Source: Candidatus Gastranaerophilales bacterium (GTDB taxonomy: Bacteria; Cyanobacteriota; Vampirovibrionia; Gastranaerophilales; Gastranaerophilaceae). From it: 27,635 nucleotides of DNA. The position numbers and the translations under genes were made by a program. Under the pieces are notes generated by a model that was not told the origin of the DNA, searched no databases, and saw only the letters and a program-made list of their open reading frames with translations. Shown piece after piece: positions 1 through 7,249 of this stretch; positions within the stretch are counted from its first letter, which is position 1; each line of letters starts with the position of its first letter. Location: NCBI GenBank assembly GCA_947632315.1, contig CANROV010000005.1, positions 1 through 27,635 on the forward strand, read 5' to 3'.

Positions 1-239
1 TTAGTTAATTCTTGGTAAACAATCCTGCCTGCACCTATATTTAAGTGTCCTACTTCGGAATTTCCCATTTGACCGTCGGGAAGTCCAACGTGTTCGCCGT
101 CAGCAAATATTTGAATATTTGGCTCGGTCTTATAAAATTTATCTAAATTAGGAGTCTGTGCAACTTTTGTTGCATCTTTAGGGCTGTCTTTACTAATGCC
201 CCATCCATCCATAATACAAAGCAAAACTCTTTTTGTCAT
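1..239 (-). CDS. gpmI: 2,3-bisphosphoglycerate-independent phosphoglycerate mutase, N-terminal part (cut by window edge)
   Basis: Glycolytic and gluconeogenic enzyme interconverting 3- and 2-phosphoglycerate in the cytoplasm, manganese-dependent in this family. I translated the minus strand from the ATG at 237-239: 79 codons are present and the frame is open at the left edge. Visible family motifs are CIMDGWG, whose Asp11 is the expected metal ligand, and GLPDGQMGNSEVGHLNIGAGR-type sequence around residues 52-72, with Ser61 of NSEVGH as the phosphoserine nucleophile. An AGGG ribosome binding site lies 7 bases before the ATG. The full protein should be near 510 residues, so about 85% is missing. 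The next gene to the right (hipB) is divergent. The family assignment is very secure; only the C-terminal part is unseen. Confidence 0.95.
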   Translation of the reverse strand, partial: MTKRVLLCIMDGWGISKDSPKDATKVAQTPNLDKFYKTEPNIQIFADGEHVGLPDGQMGNSEVGHLNIGAGRIVYQELT

Positions 240-333
240 AATGTTTCCCTTTTTTTATATACTATAAATCAATTATAAGCGAAAAATAAAAAAAATTATT
301 ATCCGATTGTTTTGATAATATTTTAAAGCGACG

Positions 334-355
334 AAATTTACCGCTCGGTAAATTT
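334..355. promoter_or_regulatory. hipBA operator O1 (inverted repeat)
   Basis: Perfect inverted repeat with 10-base arms AAATTTACCG and CGGTAAATTT around a CT spacer. It is the farthest upstream of three copies of a TTTACCG-N2-CGGTAAA type site. Its centre is about 50 bases from the next copy. Probable HipB binding site. Confidence 0.7.
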
Positions 356-384
356 TACAAAAAAACTTATTAATTTTTCAGATA

Positions 385-404
385 TTTTTACCGAGCGGTA
401 AAAA
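385..404. promoter_or_regulatory. hipBA operator O2 (inverted repeat)
   Basis: Perfect inverted repeat with 9-base arms TTTTTACCG and CGGTAAAAA around an AG spacer. It ends two bases before the proposed -35 box, so a bound repressor could touch RNA polymerase. Confidence 0.7.
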
Positions 405-406
405 AA

Positions 407-435
407 TTGATTTTTTTGTAAAAATACAGTAAAAT
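407..435 (+). promoter_or_regulatory. hipBA promoter
   Basis: A sigma-70 type promoter: -35 TTGATT at 407-412, a 17-base spacer, and -10 TAAAAT at 430-435. Transcription would start near 442, inside operator O3, giving a leader of about a dozen bases before hipB. Operators O2 and O3 bracket the promoter closely, the expected layout for autorepression by the antitoxin. Confidence 0.6.
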
Positions 436-452
436 TTTACCGATAGGTAAAA
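435..452. promoter_or_regulatory. hipBA operator O3 (imperfect inverted repeat)
   Basis: Arms TTTTACC and GGTAAAA around GATA. It is a weaker copy of O1/O2, about 49 bases from O2 centre to centre. It overlaps the proposed transcription start and contains AGGT, the only ribosome-binding-like bases before the hipB ATG at 455. Confidence 0.6.
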
Positions 453-454
453 AA

Positions 455-682
455 ATGGACATAACAGATACTAAAAATTTAGGAGCATATATTAAAAATA
501 TCCGCAAAGCACAACACCTAAACCAAGCAGATTTAGCGATTGCTGCTAATGTTGGAGTAAGATTTATTGTTAACTTAGAAAATGGTAAAGATACGGCACA
601 AATTGGAAAAGTTATAAATGTTTGCCGTGCATTAGGAATTATAATTGATGTAAAATCTCCTAATGAAAAAATCAAGAGGTAA
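455..682 (+). CDS. hipB: HipB-like antitoxin, XRE-family DNA-binding protein
   Basis: Small (75 residues) antitoxin and autorepressor of a HipBA type II toxin-antitoxin pair. Residues about 8-63 form an XRE/Cro helix-turn-helix: IRKAQHLNQADLAIAANVG is helices 1-2 and VRFIVNLENGKDT carries the recognition helix. The short basic tail (KSPNEKIKR) is the part that in HipB families reaches the toxin. Known HipB proteins dimerise, bind operators upstream of their own gene and inhibit HipA. The gene starts immediately after operator O3 and is followed by hipA with only three bases between stop and start, so the two are translated as one operon. The assignment rests on both the fold and the adjacent hipA. 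Confidence 0.92.
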   Translation: MDITDTKNLGAYIKNIRKAQHLNQADLAIAANVGVRFIVNLENGKDTAQIGKVINVCRALGIIIDVKSPNEKIKR

Positions 683-685
683 ATA

Positions 686-1924
686 TTGAGTAATTCTTTA
701 AATGTATTTTTAAATGATAAACACATAGGAGTCTTGGAAAAAGACGGCAGCGGCGGAGTAAATTTTCAGTACTCGGATAAAGCGGACAGAATATTATCAT
801 TAAGTTTACCAAGGCAAAAAGCACCTTTTGATAACAAACAATGCCGAGGTTTTTTTAACGGACTTTTACCCGAAAGCGAAAATACAAGAATTGCAATAGG
901 AAAGAAATATGGAATAAGCCCTAAAAATGATTTTTCACTTTTGAGCGCAATAGGTTATGATTGTGCCGGAGCTGTTTCTTTTTTTGATAGTAATGATGAA
1001 AAAATTCATTTAAAATACTTGCAGGCAAGTTATGAAATTGATTACAAGCCATTATCAGAAGATAAACTTGAAAAACTTATTCATGAACTTCCAAAAAAAC
1101 CTTTAGCAACAGGGATAGAGGGCATGAGGTTATCTTTAGCCGGAGCGCAGGATAAAACATCCGTAATTGTTGTCGGCGGAAAAATAGGGATTCCTAATGA
1201 TAATGTTCCGACAAGCCATATTTTAAAGCCTGCAATCAAGGGGTTTAAGGAAACAATTGAGAACGAATTTATTTGTATAAAAACAGCGGAAAAAACAGGA
1301 ATAAATGTTCCTGAGATAAAAATCGGTTATGCAAATGAAACAAAATATTTATTAATTCAAAGATATGACAGAGAAATAACTGATAAAAAGATAAAAAGAA
1401 TTCATCAGGAAGATTTTTGTCAAGCTTCAAATATAATGAGTGCATATAAATACCAATCAGAAGGCGGAGTTGATTTTAAAAGATGTTTTGAAATTTTAAG
1501 AGCCACCTCTCAACCTGCGGTTGCAATTAATCAATTTATTCAATTAATAATTTTTAATTATTTAATAGGAAATAATGATGCGCATGGAAAGAATTTCTCA
1601 ATTATGCATTATGGCAACGGAGAAATAAAACTTGCACCGGCATATGATATTTTATGTTCTGAAGTTTATCCTGAATTATCCGACAAAATGGCGATGAAAA
1701 TTGGCGGGCATTATAATCATAATGAAATTTTATTAAGACATTTTGAGAAACTGGCAAAAGAAACGGATATAAGTTTTACACAGCTAAAAAAAATTATAAA
1801 AAATCAGTGTAAAATTCTTCCTGATATTGCGGACGATGTAATAAAGAGTTTTGAAAATAAAATCGGAAAAGATATTTTGTCTATAATTCAAAAAAATTGC
1901 AATAAATTATTAAAAGAATTTTAG
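686..1924 (+). CDS. hipA: HipA serine/threonine kinase toxin
   Basis: Toxin of the HipBA pair. E. coli HipA phosphorylates glutamyl-tRNA synthetase and triggers the stringent response; the target here is unknown. The protein has 412 residues, near the family length of about 440. The N-terminal HipA domain shows LSLPRQ and FFNGLLPE (residues 39-63). The autophosphorylation loop RLSLAGAQDK places its serine at residue 150 and the ATP-binding lysine of HILKP is Lys181, the same numbers as in E. coli HipA. The catalytic loop GNNDAHGKN has Asp298, and the metal-binding Asp321 sits in LAPAYDIL. All key residues are present, so the kinase looks active. The start is TTG at 686, chosen because AAGAGGT precedes it by five bases and it follows hipB closely. 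The gene meets the next gene tail to tail, 12 bases apart. Confidence 0.95.
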   Translation: MSNSLNVFLNDKHIGVLEKDGSGGVNFQYSDKADRILSLSLPRQKAPFDNKQCRGFFNGLLPESENTRIAIGKKYGISPKNDFSLLSAIGYDCAGAVSFFDSNDEKIHLKYLQASYEIDYKPLSEDKLEKLIHELPKKPLATGIEGMRLSLAGAQDKTSVIVVGGKIGIPNDNVPTSHILKPAIKGFKETIENEFICIKTAEKTGINVPEIKIGYANETKYLLIQRYDREITDKKIKRIHQEDFCQASNIMSAYKYQSEGGVDFKRCFEILRATSQPAVAINQFIQLIIFNYLIGNNDAHGKNFSIMHYGNGEIKLAPAYDILCSEVYPELSDKMAMKIGGHYNHNEILLRHFEKLAKETDISFTQLKKIIKNQCKILPDIADDVIKSFENKIGKDILSIIQKNCNKLLKEF

Positions 1925-1936
1925 TGATAAAAAAGT

Positions 1937-2263
1937 CTAGTACTTTTCAAAAGTTTCAATAATTTCTAATATTTGTTTTTGCTTGTTTGGTTCAAGTGAT
2001 TTAATTTTTGTAATAATTTGATTTATAATTGAATTATTTTGACTTTTTGGCATAGAAAAACTAAATAAATCAATTTCTTGAATTTTTAAAACTTTACATA
2101 TAGAACACAAATTTTTATATTTGATAAAAGTTTTCCCATTTTCTAACATACTTATAGTGTTAGTTGAAACTTCAGATAATTCCGCAAGTTTTTCTTGGCT
2201 TAAACCATTACAGATTCTATAACCTTTTAATTTTTTTCCAAAACTTTTTAGAAACACACTCAT
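1937..2263 (-). CDS. Small XRE-family transcriptional regulator
   Basis: 108-residue helix-turn-helix protein. Residues 9-66 match the XRE/Cro fold: GKKLKGYRICNGLSQEKLAEL, then STNTISMLENGKT with the typical ENGK end of the recognition region. The tail (residues 78-108, SIINQIITKIKSLEPNKQK) is a predicted amphipathic helix, likely for dimerisation. The tail layout recurs in the regulators at 3121 and 7250, so these three look like one small paralogous family. I chose the ATG at 2261-2263: the longer reading begins with TTG at 2302 inside the probable promoter and has no ribosome binding site. The targets are unknown; two inverted repeats just upstream suggest self-control. It converges with hipA. 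Confidence 0.85.
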   Translation of the reverse strand: MSVFLKSFGKKLKGYRICNGLSQEKLAELSEVSTNTISMLENGKTFIKYKNLCSICKVLKIQEIDLFSFSMPKSQNNSIINQIITKIKSLEPNKQKQILEIIETFEKY

Positions 2264-2274
2264 AACAATAGAGT

Positions 2275-2325
2275 ATAATATTTTGGTTTTGTTATCTAAC
2301 AATTTGTATTTGTATAATTACAAAT
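2275..2325 (-). promoter_or_regulatory. Promoter and twin inverted repeats upstream of the XRE gene
   Basis: Reading leftward: -35 TTGTTA at 2297-2302, a 16-base spacer, -10 TATTAT at 2275-2280. A perfect repeat TTGTTA-TC-TAACAA at 2289-2302 overlaps the -35 box. A second perfect repeat ATTTGTA-TAAT-TACAAAT lies at 2308-2325. The ATG is 11 bases after the -10, so the mRNA would be leaderless or nearly so. Probable autoregulatory operators; no experimental basis. Confidence 0.5.
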
Positions 2326-2442
2326 TAAACTTGTTATTTTTTGAGACAATTTTAGATTGAGTTTTATTAAATTATTATCGGCTGAAATACAATTAAAACA
2401 CATATTTCTGTCATCTAAAAAATTTAAAAAAAGGGTAATATT

Positions 2443-3006
2443 TTAAATTTTTAATATTCCGTATTTTATTGCTGTTACAATAGCTTGTACTGCGTTTTTT
2501 GCATTTAATTTATCTAGCATACAATAATAATGGTAGTTGCAAGCATGCATATTTGTTATTCTTAGTTCTTCCATAATTTGTTTACGTGTATAACCTTTTG
2601 AGAGTAATAATAAAAAATTGTATTCTCGCTCGGTTAGATTAAATGTTTTTGGTTGTTTAATATTATTTATAGTACAAACATTGTTTGATTTAGTTAAAAA
2701 CCTTTTTCTGCATTTTCGGGTAATATTTTTGCAAGAAATAATATTTTGCTTAATAGCTTTTAATATTAGCTCTTTACGACTGTGAATATTGAATTTTTTA
2801 TAAAGATTCAATGTACGTTTTTTAATGTTGTTTGGCGTTTTATTTAGTTTTTCAGCGATTTCAGTTAATGTTTTTCCGCTTGCAAGTTCAAGTAAAAGTT
2901 CTCTTTGGCTTTTTACTATTTTTATTTTTATTTCTTTTTCTTTTTTAAATTCTGAAAGTAATGAGTCGTAATATTTGCTTGATACTTTAAACATAAATTT
3001 GGTCAT
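2443..3006 (-). CDS. Tandem LuxR/NarL-type helix-turn-helix regulator
   Basis: 187-residue DNA-binding protein with two LuxR-type HTH units and no receiver or sensor domain. In this reading, unit 1 lies around residues 33-88 (ELLLELASGKTLTEIAEKL, then NNIKKRTLNLYKKF). Unit 2 lies around residues 124-185 (LTEREYNFLLLLSKGYTRKQ, then HYYCMLDKLNAKNAVQA). Both keep the family pattern of a hydrophobic first helix, G-x-T/x-x-E/Q-I-A/M and a 'Y-K/D-K-N/L' recognition end followed by 'A-V/I-K-Y/Q-G/N-I'. The second unit resembles the single HTH of the gene at 24972. A promoter whose -10 is at 3036-3041 would start transcription downstream of the upstream ATG at 3045, so I prefer the ATG at 3004-3006. 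Targets are not visible. Confidence 0.8.
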   Translation of the reverse strand: MTKFMFKVSSKYYDSLLSEFKKEKEIKIKIVKSQRELLLELASGKTLTEIAEKLNKTPNNIKKRTLNLYKKFNIHSRKELILKAIKQNIISCKNITRKCRKRFLTKSNNVCTINNIKQPKTFNLTEREYNFLLLLSKGYTRKQIMEELRITNMHACNYHYYCMLDKLNAKNAVQAIVTAIKYGILKI

Positions 3007-3035
3007 TATTATTATTATTTCTATTTTTAAATAGA

Positions 3036-3064
3036 ATTTTATCATTATTTTGTCAAATTATCAA
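3036..3064 (-). promoter_or_regulatory. Promoter of the tandem LuxR-type gene
   Basis: Leftward promoter: -35 TTGATA at 3059-3064, 17-base spacer, extended -10 TGATAAAAT with TAAAAT at 3036-3041. The expected transcript start near 3029 lies inside the longer open frame beginning at 3045, which decides the start codon at 3006. Confidence 0.6.
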
Positions 3065-3094
3065 TTTATTTACCAATTTAATTAGTTATATTTT

Positions 3095-3119
3095 ATAGAA
3101 AAATGTTTTATTTTTCTAT
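3095..3119. promoter_or_regulatory. 10-bp inverted repeat before XRE gene
   Basis: Perfect arms ATAGAAAAAT (3095-3104) and ATTTTTCTAT (3110-3119) with a 5-base spacer end one base before the ATG at 3121. The position fits an operator, or an mRNA hairpin controlling translation, for the XRE gene that follows. Confidence 0.5.
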
Positions 3120-3120
3120 T

Positions 3121-3438
3121 ATGAAAGATATTAAAAAATTACTTGGAAAAAGAATAAAAGAACTAAGAAAAGAAAGAAATCTTAGTCAAGACCAATTATC
3201 AGAACTTGTTGGTATTGACTCAAGAAGTATCAGCCATATAGAAAACGGCGACTCCTTTCCTTCAAAATCTCTTTTAGAAATTGCAAAAGCACTTAACGTT
3301 TCTCTGCCAGACTTATTTGAATTTGAACACCTTAAATATGATGTCAAATATAAGAAAAATTACATTATTAACAGCCTCGATAATATTTCAAATGCTGATT
3401 TAGATGTATTATTCAGAATAATAAAATCAATGAACTAA
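3121..3438 (+). CDS. Small XRE-family transcriptional regulator
   Basis: 105-residue Cro/C1-type regulator. The HTH occupies residues about 6-62: LGKRIKELRKERNLSQDQLS, VGIDSRSISHIENGDSFPS, then ALNVSLPDLFEFE. The tail NYIINSLDNISNADLDVLF is like those of the regulators at 1937 and 7250. I start it at ATG 3121 rather than the ATG at 3103, because the N-terminus MKDIKKLLGKRI then aligns with MKSLKQKLGARI of the 7250 protein, and the upstream ATG lies inside an inverted repeat. No clear ribosome binding site is present at either. It is divergent from the tandem LuxR gene and convergent with the SNF2 helicase gene (16-base gap). Function beyond DNA binding is not visible; it has no toxin partner next to it. 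Confidence 0.85.
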   Translation: MKDIKKLLGKRIKELRKERNLSQDQLSELVGIDSRSISHIENGDSFPSKSLLEIAKALNVSLPDLFEFEHLKYDVKYKKNYIINSLDNISNADLDVLFRIIKSMN

Positions 3439-3454
3439 ATCTAAATTCAAGAAA

Positions 3455-6400
3455 TTAATCTATGGAGAAAATGTCCTGTAAGTCCTCATAAGACAGTGTT
3501 TTACCAATATTTCTGTCAACAGAAATTACCGAATCTACAAGATTTCTCTTATCCTGCTTTAATTTTTGGATTTTTTCTTCAACGGTATTCTTTGTAATTA
3601 AGCGGTAAACAAAGACTTTCTTTGTCTGTCCGATACGGTAAGCTCTATCCGTAGCCTGATCTTCAACGGCAGGATTCCACCACGGGTCATAATGTATAAC
3701 ATAGTCAGCCCCCGTTAAGTTCAAACCTGTTCCGCCGGCTTTTAAGCTGACTAAGAATATCGGGATTGTTTCATCTGTATTAAATCTTTCAACAACCTCC
3801 TGCCTGTTCTTTGTTGAACCTGTCAGATATTCGTGTTTTATACCTTCTTTTGTCAGCCATTCCTTAATAATATCAAGCATATCAACAAATTGAGAGAATA
3901 ATAATATTCTGTGTCCTTCTGCAATAATTTCTTCAAGCATTGATTTCAGCTGTTCAAATTTACCGGAAGTTTCAATTCCTTTTTTATCATTTTTATCATA
4001 GAGTCTGGGGTGACAGCATATCTGGCGGAGTCTTAACAATGCCGAGAATATACTCATTCGGCTCTTTTCAAGTCCGTTTTCAGCAATAGATTTAAATAAT
4101 TCTTCTTTTGTTGAATCAAGAACTTCAAGATAGAAGTCTTTTTGCTCCGGTGTAAGTTCACAGTATGCAATATTTTCTACCTTATCCGGCAAATCTTTTG
4201 CAACATCACGTTTCATTCTTCTTAGGATAAACGGATAAATCTGCGATTTTAAACGTTTTTCTACAATTTTTTCACCTCTGTCAACAATCGGTGTAACGTA
4301 TCTGTAATTAAATTCCGATAAATTAAGCAGAAATCCCGGCATTAAAAAGTCAAATACAGACCATAACTCTTCAAGTTTATTTTCTATCGGTGTACCTGAA
4401 AGAGCTAATTTATGCTTTCCGTTTAGCATTTTTACCGATTTTGCCGTAATTGATTCGGGATTTTTTATATTTTGCGATTCATCAAGAATAATATACCTGA
4501 ACTCATATTTTTTTAATTTGTCTATATCACGTCTTATAAGTGCATAACTTGTAATGACAATATCATTTTTAGGTATATCCTGAAATCTTTCTTTTCTGTC
4601 TATACCGCTTAATTTAAGACATTTTAATGTTGGTATAAACTTTTGAACCTCGTTCTCCCAGTTAAAGACTACTGATGTGGGACAAATTACAAGATTTGGT
4701 GCTTTTTTATCTTTTTCTTTGGCTTTTTGAAGCAGTGTTAATGCTTGAAGTGTTTTACCAAGCCCCATATCATCAGCCAAAATTCCGTTAAGTCCGTATT
4801 TATATAAAAACCAAAGCCAGCTGAATCCTTTATATTGATATTCTCTTAATTCTGCATTAACTCCTTTTGGTAAAGGCGCATTATCCATTGTTGAAAACGT
4901 TGATATTTGCTTCCAAAACATTGAAAATTTACGGCTCATTTTCAGTTTAAAGCCTAAATTCTGCATTTCTGATATTAATCCGGCTCTAAAAGTTTTTACT
5001 ATGTATTTATTATCTTCGTTTTTATAAACCTCGAAAGTATTAAAAGACTTTAAAATAGAGAATATATCCTGACCAGGCACTTCAACAAAACCGTAATTTT
5101 TAACTCTCAGGTATTTATCGCCCTCAACTATAAGATTATATATCTCATCAAAGGATATTTCTTCATCTCCGACCTTACCATAAAGATTAACTTCAAAGCT
5201 GTCCGTAGTATTTTCCGCAAAATCAATATCAGCAATCATTTCAAAAGGTTTAGGCGATAATTTAAAGAAAGACATATCATCTTTTTCTTCAAATTTCCAG
5301 CCGTCACCTGCCTGCTTTAAATAATAATTATAAAAATCAATGGCATTTTCTTTTTCTATGGCAAGATTATTTGTCTGCATAGGTGCAAATTTACACGCTA
5401 AAAGCATTTGATATGCACGCTCTTCATGTGCAATATTTCGTTTTACCCAGTATAGTAAATCTTCTTTTGGTTTTTTTATTGTAACATAAGGACTTTTTGA
5501 AGCAGATTTTGAATATGCAACTCTTGTTCCGTCATAATCAAATTCTAATTCCGCTTTCAATGCTCCGTCATAGTCTAAGCCCATTGTAACAACATTTAAC
5601 GGCGGTTTTTGTTCAAGAGTCAGTTTATCAATTATTTCTGACACTTCACAAGGAATTAACTCTCTTAATTTCGGCAATTCTTCATATAAAAATTTTGCGC
5701 CGTCCGCATCTTTAACATCCGTAAATGTTGATTTAATAAGGTTTTGAGGCAGTGCAGACAGTGTTACATTTATCGGGAATATTTTATTTTTATATCTGCC
5801 CCATTTTAATTGGCGTGAAAAATATCTTACCTCTTCAAACGGGATAATGTCATCTTTATCGGGTCTTTGCCAATATAATGATAAAAGAACATTACCCACC
5901 ATTGAAAAATTAACAGACATCGATAATTTCCATTCATCATTACAGAAAAGCAGTTTGTTTTTTGATTTACCGTCAATTACGTCATCCGCTTTGGATAGAA
6001 GTTGAAAGAAACCGTCAAATTTTGCTATTGGTATATCGTACCACCCTGCTTTTTTATCAAGTCTTGAATTTTTCATTAACAGCTGAAATATAGCCAGTTC
6101 TACTTTTTGAGAATTATTTAATTCAAAATTTTCATCAGCTTTTTGTGCTGCTATTACCGCTTTTAACAAAGCCTCTATATCTCTTATGACTTTCCCAGTG
6201 TTTCTATCCATAACCAGTATAGAAAAGAAATTTTGCCTCCTTTTAGGGTTAAAATGGAATATATAACCACCTTTTGGATTTTCATTCATCTGAGTATCCG
6301 TATCGGAATAGTCAGGTTCAATTTTAAATCTTCTTTGTAAAAACTCATCATATATATTTTCATCTATTGCTTTTAAGGCAACAGCAATAGAGTGCTTGCA

Positions 6401-6631
6401 CCATTTTTCCTTTAACGGGCATGAACACGCAGGTTCAACCCCGTTTTTTTTAAATTTTAATTCCACATCGTAGAATGATTTAAAATTCCCTTTTACTTTG
6501 GCTTTAACACCTGTTTTACCCGCCTCAAAAGAAGCCACTTGCTCTTTTTGGTGGTATTCATAGCCTCTTCTCCAGCTTCCCGGCGTAGAATTATCTTTTA
6601 AATACTTGAAATTAAAATTACAAACAGTCAT
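3455..6631 (-). CDS. SWIM zinc-finger SNF2-family helicase/ATPase
   Basis: Large (1058 residues) double-stranded DNA translocase of the bacterial SNF2 family; substrates of these bacterial proteins are mostly unknown. The N-terminus has a SWIM zinc site CSCPLKEKWCKH (Cys69, Cys71, Cys78, His80). A long middle region (about 120-580) matches the SNF2-associated part of such proteins. The ATPase core follows: Walker A DDMGLGKT (Lys626), DESQ box at 717-720, SGTPIENKLEELWSVFD at 745-761, FSQFVDML at 912-919, and motif VI QATDRAYRIGQ at 992-1002. All motifs are intact. An AAAGAG ribosome binding site precedes the ATG at 6631. A role in chromosome maintenance, transcription recycling or defence cannot be told from sequence; no methylase or other DISARM-type partner is adjacent. 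Confidence 0.93.
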   Translation of the reverse strand: MTVCNFNFKYLKDNSTPGSWRRGYEYHQKEQVASFEAGKTGVKAKVKGNFKSFYDVELKFKKNGVEPACSCPLKEKWCKHSIAVALKAIDENIYDEFLQRRFKIEPDYSDTDTQMNENPKGGYIFHFNPKRRQNFFSILVMDRNTGKVIRDIEALLKAVIAAQKADENFELNNSQKVELAIFQLLMKNSRLDKKAGWYDIPIAKFDGFFQLLSKADDVIDGKSKNKLLFCNDEWKLSMSVNFSMVGNVLLSLYWQRPDKDDIIPFEEVRYFSRQLKWGRYKNKIFPINVTLSALPQNLIKSTFTDVKDADGAKFLYEELPKLRELIPCEVSEIIDKLTLEQKPPLNVVTMGLDYDGALKAELEFDYDGTRVAYSKSASKSPYVTIKKPKEDLLYWVKRNIAHEERAYQMLLACKFAPMQTNNLAIEKENAIDFYNYYLKQAGDGWKFEEKDDMSFFKLSPKPFEMIADIDFAENTTDSFEVNLYGKVGDEEISFDEIYNLIVEGDKYLRVKNYGFVEVPGQDIFSILKSFNTFEVYKNEDNKYIVKTFRAGLISEMQNLGFKLKMSRKFSMFWKQISTFSTMDNAPLPKGVNAELREYQYKGFSWLWFLYKYGLNGILADDMGLGKTLQALTLLQKAKEKDKKAPNLVICPTSVVFNWENEVQKFIPTLKCLKLSGIDRKERFQDIPKNDIVITSYALIRRDIDKLKKYEFRYIILDESQNIKNPESITAKSVKMLNGKHKLALSGTPIENKLEELWSVFDFLMPGFLLNLSEFNYRYVTPIVDRGEKIVEKRLKSQIYPFILRRMKRDVAKDLPDKVENIAYCELTPEQKDFYLEVLDSTKEELFKSIAENGLEKSRMSIFSALLRLRQICCHPRLYDKNDKKGIETSGKFEQLKSMLEEIIAEGHRILLFSQFVDMLDIIKEWLTKEGIKHEYLTGSTKNRQEVVERFNTDETIPIFLVSLKAGGTGLNLTGADYVIHYDPWWNPAVEDQATDRAYRIGQTKKVFVYRLITKNTVEEKIQKLKQDKRNLVDSVISVDRNIGKTLSYEDLQDIFSID

Positions 6632-6739
6632 GAAATCTCTTTATCAACTCTGCAAAAAAATATACAACATAAATTGAATATTTAGCAGTAACAACCCTTA
6701 TAATTAACTGATATTTACAATTATTATTATACAGAAAAT

Positions 6740-6788
6740 AAAAAAAATGGCAAGCAAAAGATTTTAAGCAATCAAATTAAGCTTTTGC
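6740..6788 (-). terminator. Intrinsic terminator of the SprA-like gene
   Basis: Read leftward, GCAAAAG (6782-6788) pairs with CTTTTGC (6754-6760) across a loop that contains the stop codon. A run of eight T follows at 6740-6747 after TTGCCA. The hairpin therefore overlaps the last codons of the gene. The stem is short, so strength is uncertain. Confidence 0.45.
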
Positions 6789-7177
6789 CCCTGAGATTTT
6801 GACTTATAATTTTGAGCTTCAGACTTTACAGCCCTTGCTTCAGCCGCAACTTTATAATCTTGCCCCGAAGGATTATCAGGAGCCAATGCTGCTTTTATTA
6901 CCGTATCTGCATGAGATATTGTTTTATCGGGATTTTTCTTATCTAAAACCGGCATTTTAATATTAACATGCCCGCCAATGGGGATACCTGATGAATCTTT
7001 TTCAATAACAATAGGCCCGCCTAAACTTCCGGCAGCATTTTTATGGGCTAATTCATGCTTATAAACTTCGTTATAGCGTTGATTAATTATGCCTTGTTTT
7101 TGCTGTTTATTATAATTTTGCGTGCCTAAAAAACCTGCAACATTCATCATACTAATGTTTCCACTCCATCCATACAT
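6764..7177 (-). CDS. SprA-like HExxH putative metalloprotease
   Basis: 137-residue protein resembling the SprA-related / 'CJM1_0395' putative metalloprotease family. Diagnostic features: KHELAHKNAAG (HExxH, His41-Glu42-His45), then GIPIGGHVNIKMP, where the family has a G-G-E-V-x-I-D element, and NPDKTISHADTVIKAALAPD followed by PSGQDYKVAAEA, the family's 'T-I-x-K-A-x-x-V-I-x-A-A-L-A-P-x-x-P-S-x-Q-D' signature. It is shorter than typical members because the low-complexity N-terminal part is missing. It has no signal peptide. A good promoter ends only four bases before the ATG, so the mRNA may be leaderless; the ATGs at codons 10 and 11 are alternative starts, but still keep the zinc motif. The substrate is unknown and peptidase activity is unproven for the family. 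Confidence 0.8.
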   Translation of the reverse strand: MYGWSGNISMMNVAGFLGTQNYNKQQKQGIINQRYNEVYKHELAHKNAAGSLGGPIVIEKDSSGIPIGGHVNIKMPVLDKKNPDKTISHADTVIKAALAPDNPSGQDYKVAAEARAVKSEAQNYKSKSQGQKLNLIA

Positions 7178-7181
7178 ATTT

Positions 7182-7210
7182 ATTATAACTCATTTTTATG
7201 CAGGCTTCAA
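7182..7210 (-). promoter_or_regulatory. Promoter of the SprA-like gene
   Basis: Leftward sigma-70 type promoter: -35 TTGAAG at 7205-7210, exactly 17 bases, consensus -10 TATAAT at 7182-7187. Only four bases separate the -10 from the ATG at 7177. No Shine-Dalgarno sequence is present. Confidence 0.65.
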
Positions 7211-7249
7211 TCCCGATTTTGGCAAATATTTAGTTTTGTAATCAATCGT

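Noticed and set aside
2264..2302. Longer XRE reading starting with TTG at 2302
   Set aside because: It would begin inside the -35/operator region and has no ribosome binding site; ATG 2263 fits the XRE length.
3007..3045. Upstream ATG at 3045 for the tandem LuxR-type protein
   Set aside because: The best promoter has its -10 at 3036-3041, so the transcript would start after this ATG.
3455..6631. SNF2 helicase as part of a DISARM-like defence system
   Set aside because: No methylase, PLD or DUF1998 gene is adjacent, and the SWIM plus SNF2 layout is common in non-defence proteins.
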